DNA of 64,000 nucleotides. Source: Bugula neritina. Taxonomy: Eukaryota; Bryozoa; Gymnolaemata; Cheilostomatida; Bugulidae. This document shows positions 29,605 to 41,152 of the stretch, one piece after another. Under the pieces are notes generated by a model. It saw nothing but the letters and a program-made list of their open reading frames with translations, was not told the origin of the DNA and ran no database searches. The stretch spans positions 5,410,251 through 5,474,250 of the forward strand of contig OZ037773.1 in assembly GCA_964035545.1 (NCBI GenBank), given 5' to 3'. The position numbers and the translations under genes are program-made. Every line of letters starts with the position of its first letter. Position 1 is the stretch's first letter.

Positions 29605-29730
29605 CGTGGACTTTTGGTGCAGCTAACGAGGACATGATGGGATGCTCTTGCTAATATTACCAATGGCAAGGATTTGAACATGTGACCTGGCACACCAGGC
29701 CACCATTTAACCTTAGCTGCTTCCCAAAAT
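29605..29730 (-). mobile_element. tRNA-derived SINE, truncated copy
   Basis: Minus strand: GGGAAGCAGCTAAGGTTAAA, then GTTCAAATCC (B box) and AAGAGCATCCCATCATG, the same order as the copy at 4697-4902. It lacks the 3' half. Confidence 0.65.
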
Positions 29731-29960
29731 AGTTTGCAGAAATATCAGAATTGTGGTCTAGCTGTTACTTTGAGAATTGCAAATGTTATCGCGCTTGTTA
29801 CACCTTCAAATTGTGTTGCTTTAGAAGTTCGTAAGAAAACATCGCTAGTATAATTATTATACTGTGTGAAGAGTGGAAGAGTGAACTTTTTCATCAGCTA
29901 CTAACAAGAATTCACCCAGAAAGGACATTGCATCAGCCACACATTCCTTTGTAACTAATT

Positions 29961-30525
29961 CCTAATATGGGAGACTGGAAACTCTCATTAACCATTAAAT
30001 CCTAATAAGCATATTGCCGACAATTGTTACACTTGTTGTAGGACTGGGGACAGGCACAAATACCGCCCAAGTAGCTCTGACATCCAGTTTCTTAGGCTAG
30101 CGTCAAGCATTATCCTCCACCCAATAGAAATGATTAATGGACAAAGAACCATGCATTAGCCTGTCAAACTGCGGTTTTAATCTTTTATAATCACTGCCAC
30201 GGCACAGTTCCTAATATGGCACCATGGAAAAATTCAGTTTAGTTAAAATTCCTAATATGGGAGAGGCTTCTCTTCTCTGATTGGTCAGCCTTAATGCACG
30301 TATATAGACTAGGATTCACTAATTTCTTTCTTCCTAGCTTTGCATTTGAATAATTCAATTAGTAAGTTTCCTATACCATTGATCGGAGGCTATGCAGTGT
30401 ATCACGCACGCGAAGCATGCTTTCCAATACTGTTCACTGTAGCTTGTCTTTCCCTAATATGGGAGCTAGTTATTCCTAATATGGGAGAGTAGAGAAATCG
30501 CGACAGTTCCATTTTCCTAATATGG
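29961..30525 (+). promoter_or_regulatory. Cluster of six CArG boxes (SRF sites)
   Basis: CCTAATATGG, the reverse complement of the c-fos SRE core CCATATTAGG, occurs six times in the same orientation: 29961-29970, 30210-30219, 30251-30260, 30453-30462, 30475-30484, 30516-30525. Four are followed by GAG and two by CAC. Start-to-start spacings of 41, 22 and 41 bp are near whole helical turns. The last box ends 20 bp before a TATA box. Confidence 0.8.
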
Positions 30526-30545
30526 CACACAATACCATACTCTCT

Positions 30546-30579
30546 TATATAAAGCCACATCTTAAGCTTACTTCACACC
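30546..30579 (+). promoter_or_regulatory. TATA box and initiator downstream of the CArG cluster
   Basis: TATATAAA at 30546-30553 and a perfect YYANWYY initiator (TCACACC, 30573-30579), with the predicted start A at 30575, 29 bases from the TATA start. This is ideal core-promoter geometry. Confidence 0.7.
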
Positions 30580-30771
30580 AGTATGCATACACTACTACTG
30601 GAGTATCTAGTGAGACTTCACAGATACAAAACCAACCGGACTTACATTTTTTATCATGCTAGAAGAATTAATATAGACTTTCAAATATCATTTGGAATAT
30701 TAAGTCATGCCTTGAAAGCATGGCTTAAATTATTTACTCAGTTGTAAAATTTTGGTTGTAAATGTTTACAG
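30575..30771 (+). ncRNA. Predicted transcript of the CArG promoter, no long ORF
   Basis: The transcript predicted from the initiator has only minimal ORFs. A donor-like ACAG|gtatgc at 30771/30772 would end a 197-nt first exon. Near its end a 10-bp stem (TAAGTCATGC / GCATGGCTTA, about 30701-30727) could form. It is either a non-coding RNA or a non-coding first exon of a gene I cannot see; no coding exon is recognisable before the histone genes. Confidence 0.3.
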
Positions 30772-30992
30772 GTATGCCAATAATTGTCATGCACTGATTT
30801 CATGCTTTTAGTTGAGGAATTTTTTATCATGTGAATCTTACATCCAGGGTTTAGACTGCTTTGTGTTGGGATTATATTATTATGAATGGGAGATACTCTG
30901 AAGTTTCAATACTGATGTGTGGATTGAGGGCAAGTGGAATGTTAGGATACATGAAAGTAATGCTTATATATAATATGTATGTAGGCCTATAC

Positions 30993-30996
<4 letters not shown>

Positions 30997-31078
<82 letters not shown>
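30997..31078. repeat. (TA)n microsatellite
   Basis: Long TA repeat downstream of the CArG promoter. Confidence 0.95.
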
Positions 31079-31084
<6 letters not shown>

Positions 31085-34000
31085 TTAAATATATATAATA
31101 CATTTTGTATATAGTATATAGCATATGTATTATAAATGAAATATATAATTTATATTTAATAAATGTTATAAGTAGACAGCATTATAATAGAAAGTTAAAT
31201 AAATTGATGATACAGAATTTTATAGATCTTACTATTATTTTTAATAGCTTTTTATTTCAAGGTTATTTTCTCACCTATCTCCCCTTTGTCCTGTTCTGGT
31301 AGTGGGTTTTATTTCAATATTATATATTTTGTAAATTATGCAAAATATATTTTTTATTTTAAATTGTAAAACATGGTTTAGTTTTATTAACTATAAATAT
31401 ATAGATGAGATGTATTGGACACCTCTTAAACTCCTAAACATACCTATGTTAACTGTGTGGACAACAGGCCTGGTGGACAGACTGGTGTGAATTGCTAAGA
31501 GTAACTACTAGTACAGATTTAATTTAGTAAGATTTCTTTTGTAAGTATAATATAATATATGAGTTATAAGCTGCACAGTGACTATGCATTTTAGAATCCA
31601 TTATAATAACGTTATTATGGTCCCAAGCTGCTGGCATTGATTTATTACCTTCCTTGAGGCAGAACGTGGAAGCATGTCACGTGAAGCATATAACAGCTGC
31701 ATGATGGAAGATTTCCTAATAAGGGATATTGGAAGAATAGAACAATGCAGACGGTACTTGAATCCAAATAACCACGCGGCTAGTGCGTGATTGTAGTAAG
31801 GGCTGTAAGGCCGAGTACGCCTAGCATTGCAACAAGGTTACTATACTACTACAATGCTACTTTGATAATAGCGTTGTGTTCAAATCGTTTGAACCGCAAT
31901 GGGGTGAATATTGAGTGTAAATATTTTAGTAACGTGGCATTAAAGCTAGTTCTTGCACTGAAAGAAATAATTAACACAGGCAGATAGCAATGCCTGCATT
32001 ATATGGAAGAACTCTGCAATCCTCTCAGTATGTCTGTAAGGATGTTAACTGGAATAGCTAAGTTGTAACTCCAAGCAGGATATTTTAACATAATTTCAGC
32101 GTTTGAAGAAGAAAACACTGCACCACGGCAGTTGGAGAATTATTCAAGACCAAAGCATGTGAATTTATAATTTCAAAAAAACTTGGTAGTTTAATATCAT
32201 ATTAAGAAAAACAATTTAAGCTATATGTATAGACCTTTTGCAGCTAAAATATTATTTTAAAGTGGAAACTTTAGCAAAAACCTTAAAATAATAAACTAAT
32301 ATGATAAGATTATACTTTATCGAGACATTCACATATAAGAGATGTCTCACATCTTTGTATATAGAGCACAACTCTCTAGCTTAGAACTGCTAGCATTGCC
32401 TTTAGTAGGTACAGGGTTATTAGCTGTGTGTATTATAGAGTAGTGCCTTTAGGAGTTATCTACTTTATGTCACTTGCAGTTATATAAGTTATAGTTATAT
32501 AAGGATTTTTGAAAATAAATGGATGTGGCTTGAATCTATTAATGTAGCTGTATCACTCTAACCATCGCTCTACTTCACAAGATAATTTGCATAGCAGAGA
32601 TGTTTTGTGGGTATGTAATGCCATGCAGCATGCCATCTCTTTGGTTTAAAACACTACCCATGGCATATAAATAAATTTTTGACACTGCGTCATGCAAATT
32701 TAGACTGTAATACAACTATTTACACACTTATGATTCCTCCAATACACATTTTACAGAGTTAATCAGATGATTGTCTAGCTACATCTTGCAGAGTGTATTC
32801 TTTGAAATTTACTGGAAATAATTCCTTATCGTACAGACTGCCATCGGCGTACAAGTCACGTGACACTAAAATACCATAATATATGACACTCATGGACACC
32901 TGTCACCCATGTCATTGGTTTACCATGTCCTGGCAATGACCTGTAGCCTACTGTATATTTCACTGCTTCAACATAACAGAGTTTTCAAAAGTGTAGGACA
33001 ATGACAGCGCATTTCTACTACATTGTCTACATTTATTGGCAAACACCTAGTGGAATGTATGCGCTACATGTGTAAGAAGTTGCAAGAAGGGAAACCTTGA
33101 AGATAAAGACGCAGTATTTTGTTCAAAGTGAAAGACAATGCTGAACCAGTTATAGAGCTTGGAACAACTTAACTTGCAAATTTGATTTCATAATTTTCAA
33201 AGCAAATTAGACAGTAATTATGTAGCCCTCTGGCATTTAAGTAGTTATTAAATAATCAATAAACCATTATTTGTAATCACATATGTAATTGCTTAACTTT
33301 ATTTTCTACTCTTCTAGATAGTTCATGTTAATACTAAATTATCTAATCATTTAATTCAGCTGTACAACATTAATACATGAATGTAACTGACATAAGGTTT
33401 CGTCTGATAATTCAACATTCAGTACTAGCTAAATTATAATAATTTCCTATACGTCAATGATATGCTGTTATTAAACTTATTTCTCACAGTTTGACAAATT
33501 ATTGGTTTAGCATCACACTAATTTAGGAAGGATAACTCCACTTTATAGGTTTCGTATAATGATTATTGTCAATTTGAATATGTCTGCAACTAGTTACTAG
33601 AGAATATATTATTATTATATTACTACGCAGGCATCCGTTAGTGTTATTGAATAGTTATAACCCGACCTATAATGATTACCCAGTATCCCAATTCACTAAC
33701 TATTGTTAGACTTCATACATTGGAACAGCTGATGGTGGAAAGCTAAGGGCATATTTTTAGCTCATTAAATGATATTACATTATGCCCACCATAGAAATAA
33801 TATTTTAGATAAACACAAAGTACAAATTTGTTAGCTCTTAAAAATATATTTAAATAGTATAGACTATAGTATATTCGAACAATGTATTAGACTCTAGAGA
33901 GAGCGGGAAATTTACGTACTTTAATAAAGAGAGGACAACCCTGCATTTCATAACAAATTCTGAAATCAAATTTAATACAACGGAACTAAAGTAAGCGGCC

Positions 34001-34700
34001 TGTGTAATTAAAAAACTGTTGGTTGTAGTTTAATTGACAACTTTGATATATACGGACAGTATATATACTCATAGTATAATTTTATACTACTAGTATATAT
34101 TATTAGGAATCATAATTATTATATTAGGGACAGTTTTTACACTGCATACAAACTTTAGTATGAATGGCAATGCAGTTGGATGCATTCTACTTTGCAGCAG
34201 TTGCTTTCCTACATCGCCTGAGCTAACGCAGATGCACCAAGTGTATTTAATTGTACACCATGCCTCTAGCTAGTCGGCATTCAAACCAATGGTTGCATTG
34301 TGAAGAATGTAATTATATCAACAGGTGGGCCATTATTTTATCAACGTTAAGTAGAGGCTTCATGTTGATGGAACAATAATTTGTGTCAAAAATGGCCTCT
34401 GTTAGCCAAGCATACATTCTAACATGACTAACAGCTGAAAAACCTTTGCCCATGGCGCCCTGTATAACTAATACTAATAGCCAGACACTAAATTGTCAGT
34501 GTGAAATAAATATCTTGGGGTAAATTTGTTACCAAGTCAATGCGGACAGCATAAGGACAGAACAGAAGCTTTTGATTAGCTGTAATAACTAGTACCTCAA
34601 TTTTAGGTATTAAAAACTGGGACATATCAATATGAATCATAATGGAGTGCATTACTAGAAACCTAAGACAATTGTGATGAATATACTTGAACATTGAACT
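31079..34700. other. Intergenic region, no gene seen
   Basis: AT-rich. A seventh CArG-type site, CCTAATAAGG, lies at 31715-31724 in the same orientation as the cluster. No ORF shows codon or family signals. Confidence 0.5.
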
Positions 34701-34718
34701 CTTGATACAGTATTTAGT

Positions 34719-34734
34719 GGCCCTGAAAAGGGCC
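34719..34734 (-). terminator. Histone 3' stem-loop of H3
   Basis: Minus strand GGCCCTTTTCAGGGCC: 6-bp stem, UUUC loop. It is followed by CAAGAGTTC, a plausible U7-binding downstream element. Confidence 0.95.
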
Positions 34735-34763
34735 GTTGGGGTTTGGTTTACACTTATGGAAAT

Positions 34764-35753
<990 letters not shown>

Positions 35754-35779
35754 ACTCAAGACCCTTCAACAACCCCAAC

Positions 35780-35795
35780 GGCCCTTTTCAGGGCC
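35780..35795 (+). terminator. Histone 3' stem-loop of H4
   Basis: GGCCCTTTTCAGGGCC inside CCCAACGG...CCACCAA, a context repeated with few changes at the other three genes. The element downstream (CAAAGTGTTC) is a weak U7 site. Confidence 0.95.
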
Positions 35796-35799
35796 ACCA

Positions 35800-36650
35800 A
35801 TTTTTACCAAAGTGTTCATATGTTCTTACCTTACGTAGCTTTCCTTGCTACATTGTTGAAATAAAATTAATATTCGAATAAACACCATGTATAATGCCAT
35901 ATTCTAGACTGGAGTCGAGAAGTTCTGGTGTGCCAGCATAATTATTAATGGCTTAGAGCTGATGATCCTTTAAATCACTGCAAATGTCTTTAAAAGCAAA
36001 CTCAAGTTCTATGTAGTCGTACCACTCCCATTCTGTAATACTAATAACTATTGAGAAATTATAATGTAATAATCTTAGAATGCATAACATCATTCTCGTG
36101 GCGATTTAGAGCAACAGCTACTGCATTGAATAATATAAAATTTTACATTTTCATGGTCACCAAGGAGCTCCAAACCAGTCACCAGCACTGATACGAGTGC
36201 AAACTGAACTAGTAATTACTAGTACTATGAACAGCGATTGCTGTTAGGTTAAGACTGATGTGAAGTGATGGTGAATGGATTGCGAGTCCAGTTACATGTT
36301 GTTATCACTAGCTGAATACTAAACCCTCAGAGATTAGTACTAGCAGTCAACAGCGACGGATAATTTTGAATTATTGGGTACCGGCAACCTCAACAACTTC
36401 GTTGTGTTGAGTGATAATCTCGTGCACAATTACTCTTACAAATCTGTAAATTATCATGTGTAGTTACTCATTGGGACATGTATCTTTATTTTCCTGCCAG
36501 CCAAGCACATAACCCTTGTAACTACTGTACAGTAGGCATTTATGATCACTAAAGAACTACAAAAATTACAAAGCTGTGTAAATTCCCAAAGTATGCATAT
36601 TTATTATGAATATGAAAAACAATATTTGTGAACACCGCCTCTTTTCAAAG
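35800..36650. other. Spacer between H4 and H2A
   Basis: Spacer between two converging 3' ends. An AATAAA near 35860 could serve as a back-up polyadenylation signal for H4. No H1 gene or other ORF was found. Confidence 0.6.
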
Positions 36651-36657
36651 AAATGGT

Positions 36658-36673
36658 GGCCCTGAAAAGGGCC
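36658..36673 (-). terminator. Histone 3' stem-loop of H2A
   Basis: Minus strand GGCCCTTTTCAGGGCC followed by CCACCA and, further on, AAAAGAGG, a good U7 downstream element. Confidence 0.95.
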
Positions 36674-36702
36674 GTTGGGTTTAATTAGGGTTTTGTACAC
36701 AT

Positions 36703-37080
36703 TTAGGCAGCAGCTTTCTTGGTCTTGCTGGGCAGCAGCACGGCTTGTATATTTGGCAACACACCACCTTGGGCAATAGTGACACCTCCTAAGAGTCGGT
36801 TCAACTCCTCATCATTTCTGATGGCTAGTTGCAGGTGACGGGGGATAATTCTGGTTTTCTTGTTATCTCTGGCAGCATTTCCTGCCAACTCCAAAACTTC
36901 AGCAGCCAAGTACTCCATCACAGCTGCAAGGTAGACTGGGGCACCGGCACCAACTCTCTCGGCATAGTTGCCTTTGCGAAGTAGACGGTGGATTCTTCCC
37001 ACTGGGAATTGCAGTCCAGCCCTGGAAGACCTGGTCTTGCTCTTACCCTTTGCCTTGCCTCCTTTTCCTCGTCCAGACAT
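36703..37080 (-). CDS. H2A: Histone H2A, 125 aa
   Basis: Core histone, intronless, from [20 protein letters not shown] through the acidic-patch and docking sequences ([18 protein letters not shown]) to [11 protein letters not shown]. It lacks the SQ(E/D) tail of H2A.X and the H2A.Z signature, so it is replication-dependent H2A. Divergent to H2B. Confidence 0.99.
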   Translation of the reverse strand: MSGRGKGGKAKGKSKTRSSRAGLQFPVGRIHRLLRKGNYAERVGAGAPVYLAAVMEYLAAEVLELAGNAARDNKKTRIIPRHLQLAIRNDEELNRLLGGVTIAQGGVLPNIQAVLLPSKTKKAAA

Positions 37081-37382
37081 TTTGAGTACTAAGAGTAGTT
37101 ATTAGTAAATACAGCTTGAGTAATGGCATACGAGGAATTGTTTAGTATTTATAGGTATAAGGGGTAGTTATAAACTATCCAATCATAAAAGAAGACTTAA
37201 ACGGACGTCTTAGTAGAGCTCATTCAAACACATTTAATATCGACTTACTAGAGCGTTCAAACCGGTAATTAACTATTGGCCAATGAAATGTGTGAAACTA
37301 TCTAATTTGCATATAATTTGATATATAAACTCACGCAACCGCGGTGGTCTGCATTCAGTTTTGACAACACAATAAACTCGAC
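37081..37382. promoter_or_regulatory. Divergent H2A/H2B promoter
   Basis: TATATAAA for H2B at 37322-37329, a TATAAAT on the minus strand near 37147 for H2A, CCAAT at about 37180 and 37276, and AAACGGACGTCTTAGT at 37199-37214, the exact reverse complement of the element in the H3/H4 promoter. Confidence 0.75.
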
Positions 37383-37751
37383 ATGCCTCCCAAAGTAAGC
37401 TCGAAAGGTGCTAAGAAAGCAGGCAAGGCAAAGGCAGCCCGTACCGGCGATAAGAAAAAGAAGAGGAAAAGGAAAGAAAGCTATGGAATCTACATCTATA
37501 AAGTATTGAAGCAGGTGCACCCCGACACTGGTGTCTCAAGCAAAGCTATGAGCATCATGAATAGCTTTGTCAATGATGTGTTCGAAAGAATTGCTGGTGA
37601 AGCATCAAGACTTGCTCACTACAATAAAAGATCCACCATTACCAGCCGGGAAGTGCAGACCGCAGTGAGGTTAATCCTTCCAGGAGAATTGGCCAAGCAC
37701 GCTGTATCTGAAGGTACAAAGGCAGTCACTAAATACACCAGCTCCAAGTAG
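37383..37751 (+). CDS. H2B: Histone H2B, 122 aa
   Basis: Core histone, intronless, starting [20 protein letters not shown], with the conserved fold ([35 protein letters not shown]) and the C-terminus [20 protein letters not shown]. The N-tail is of the general invertebrate type. Divergent to H2A; stem-loop 26 nt after the stop. Confidence 0.99.
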   Translation: MPPKVSSKGAKKAGKAKAARTGDKKKKRKRKESYGIYIYKVLKQVHPDTGVSSKAMSIMNSFVNDVFERIAGEASRLAHYNKRSTITSREVQTAVRLILPGELAKHAVSEGTKAVTKYTSSK

Positions 37752-37776
37752 ACGTCTTCCAGTTTCATACCCCAAC

Positions 37777-37792
37777 GGCCCTTTTCAGGGCC
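37777..37792 (+). terminator. Histone 3' stem-loop of H2B
   Basis: GGCCCTTTTCAGGGCC, followed by CAAAGAGTTC, a U7-type downstream element. Confidence 0.95.
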
Positions 37793-37799
37793 ACCAAAC

Positions 37800-40700
37800 C
37801 CAATTCAAAGAGTTCATATGATCTCGATGCAGTCTAATCAAATTTGTTTATACGGCTTGCTTCATAGTTCATTGTCATATATATAAATTAAAATTCTTTA
37901 CTTGTAAAATGCGTTGATTTCTAGAGTATTCTTATATTGCGTATATATTTTCAAATACACCATTTGCTAAATCATAACAGTGATAAGGGTTTGAATTCAA
38001 AATATGAAACATCAACTCTGTAAATTTAGGTGGTTGGTTGCCTAGTTATTAAATTGAGCTGTGCAATGCAAACATTCACTTCAAGTACTACCCATTCAAA
38101 ACCTAAATTGGTTTGTTGGCTTCAACGTAAATACTCAACTTTAACGAGTTGATTGCATCTTTGTCTCAATAAAAATGTATCAATAGCAAGTGGCTACGCG
38201 ACTGCACAATTCCAAAATGTAAAGAATGTTGGTGCCACTGAACTGGAAAAAAACCACAATTATTATGCCATCTCGCTAAGGAAAATTCAACTACCCAGGT
38301 TCTTGAGAATGCTCGATAAATTATGGTTTGAGTCATAGAGGAAACATTGCTGCACCCATCTTTAAATCTAGTATGCAGGAATCGTTCTACAAGCAGCTCG
38401 AATCATTCTATAGACTATAAATAGCTGCAAGTCGGGGGTTACAGAGTGCAGTAGTTTGGGATTCTTAAGTTTACAGTTAGGGGTGTAAATTGAAACTCCA
38501 AATTCGAGAAAACAAAACTGAACTCAATTGCCTCCAACTTGGAGCTGCTTATTGAACAATTCGGACTGCAATGACGATTTGGTTGTTCCGCAGTAGTACC
38601 AATAGTAGTATTATTTCAGTTCGACAGTCCACGTGAGTAACAGCCACTAATTCTCAGTCTGAAAATCAAGTATTTCAATTTGCAGTAAGATCATGAGTTA
38701 GACAAAAACCCTTATATTTATAGTTTATATAAATATAATCAAATATGATATAATTCAGCTTTTAGTTTTAGTCCAAGTTCAGATTTATCTATCAGTATCA
38801 CAATCACCGAATCAGTGAATCACTCAATCAGGGAAAATGAATTAGAATGAATATTATTATGATTATTTATGAATATCAATACTATACAGTATACTGTTAT
38901 TGTAATTTTTAAACTTAAGTCTTGATGTTATTCAGTCATATAATGATGGAGTTGAATTAATGTTATTATAAAATTAAATATAATGTAAATGAATATAAAT
39001 TATAATAATAATGTATTATTAACATTAATATTAATACTTATAGTTGTACTATAACTATATTTCACTATTTGTCATTTTTATTTTAAACATACTTCATAGA
39101 GATAGTTCATAGTTATAGTATTACTATTAGTATTAGTATTAGTATTCATAGTTCATAGTATTAGTATTTCTATTAAGCCCATTATTATTATTATTTAATA
39201 AATTTAATATTTCAAATAATGATATTAAATTTAGTAAATATTAATAGCAATGCTTTGAAGTGTGATTAATATTGTTATTATAATTCTTATAATCATTGAT
39301 CATATTGATAATGCAAATAATGATGTTATAATTATTTGTATTATCAATATAATCAATGATTATAATGATTATGATTATCATAATGATTGAAGTGTATAGT
39401 AAAGAGTTATCTGTTCTTGAATTATAGATAAATAACAATAAAATAGAAAACGCACTATTCTATTCAATAGATCTTATAGTTTTGGCATACTGTTATTTTG
39501 TTGTATTTTAATTAGTCTTTAGCCCACTGCACTGGTAGAATTTTTTTGTTATGAATTAAAGTTATAGGGAATATTTTTATTTCTGCTCTCTTTGCAGTCT
39601 GAACTCAAAAATAGTCTTCACCAGTTCTCTGTAAGATGGGGATGGTTGCACCCACTGAACTGAAACTATAGTTATAATTATAGTTCAATGGTTGCACAAG
39701 CAAACATATTGCCATATAAGAGTTATGGTCCCATGTATTTTTGAGGTGACGACCTCAAACTCAGGCCTTCTAAACTACTTTTCCTTAGAGGTGTTTGATA
39801 GAAGGAAAGTAAATAACCCCCCCCCTTCCGAATTATATTCATGGTAATCCCGCTATGACAGAATAGCTGGCTAATTATGTCTCCATGTAACACCACCTCA
39901 TAAACTCTGTTTTAGGCACATTTATTTTCATGAAATGTTATACAATAGTTGGATATGTCAAGCTAGTAACTTCAATTAATTTGAAAATTAACTTTTACTT
40001 AGCATCTAACCACAAATTTTACATGTTAGCTTCAAAGTATATACTTTTTATTAAATGCCTAATTTTTTTATTAAAAGAACAGATTCATTGGCTATTATCA
40101 AATTTCATGTAACAACTGAAATGCCCTGCTTAGTTTGTTAGTCTGAAGATTTAATCATTTGTACAATCAGTGTGAATGTTTTGATTAATGCACATAACTT
40201 TGTCAATATTTCAAAATGATAAGCTGTTTTTAAGTTGAAAATATTACTGAATAAGTTGCCACTCTTTGGGAGTATCTAGATGCATGAAGTAGGGGAATGC
40301 TAATGTTTTGAAACTTGCTAAATAGTTGGTAATAGAGAATTGGAAAGCTTTTATGAGATGTAAGACTTTTGAAATATTGCCAACATACCAATGTTGTAGG
40401 TTCGGTCCCTGATGTGCCAACCTATCCCCTACCCGCCCCCCACCCTTCACCCCAAACCCCCCATGATAACAGATATGGTGTATAAGGAAACCTGACTGGA
40501 GTTGCTAAAGGTAACGTAAAACATTGAAAACTACACTTTTATTGTAGTTGTATATTTCTCAATAGATATTATAAAGCTGCCACTTTTTCTAAGGTCATTC
40601 CTTGATGGTTAAAATTTTTCATAGCTCAGCCATCTTAATCTCACAGTATTTTAAATAATTAAATAGATAATTAAATTAAATATTGTGAAATAATGATTAT

Positions 40701-41100
40701 ATTATTTAACCTGGCGTTTAGAATTATATGCAACAATAATTTAAACTTGTTAAAAATAAATTCCTTAGCGGGTGTTGACTTTTAAATTCATGCAACTATT
40801 AGTTTTACAATGAAATTAAATTATTCAAATTGAAAATTCTTGTAAAATTACTTTTTATATTTACTAACAGCATGATATTGATAGTAGCTATTGTAATGAA
40901 ATTTATTCTAAACTTTTTACTTGTGATGGGAAGCCATATTGCCAAAAATAGCACTGATGGTAATCTTTGTTAGTATTATGTTAGTAGTAATAAAATAACT
41001 CAAATTCTTGAGATGACTCGCACATTTTTTTCAATTCCAAAAAAATCATTACGCTAAAATTCATTTATATTCCATTGTAGGTGATAATTTAACTGGGTAG
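37800..41100. other. Intergenic region, no gene seen
   Basis: AT-rich DNA with trinucleotide-like simple sequence (38990-39430, AT/ATT/ATG mixtures) and a short poly-C tract near 39818. Possible acceptor for a spliced PMM 5' UTR at about 41080 (ccattgtag). No ORF with family signals. Confidence 0.45.
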
Positions 41101-41152
41101 GTCAGCATGTTACTGTTATAGTGAGTGAATCGGCAGAAATCCTGACTCACAA

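Noticed and set aside
29961-30525. CRISPR-like spaced repeats
   Set aside because: The repeated unit is only 10-13 bp, the spacing is irregular, and the genome is animal; CArG boxes explain it.
30861-31079. ORF running into IYIYIY behind the CArG promoter
   Set aside because: Mostly translated (TA)n; the part before it has no family or codon signal.
31787-31987. ORF near the seventh CArG site
   Set aside because: It has no ATG start (begins at GTG), and its composition matches the surrounding AT-rich DNA.
40390-40430. B-box-like GGTTCGGTCCC
   Set aside because: No A box at tRNA distance and no cloverleaf.
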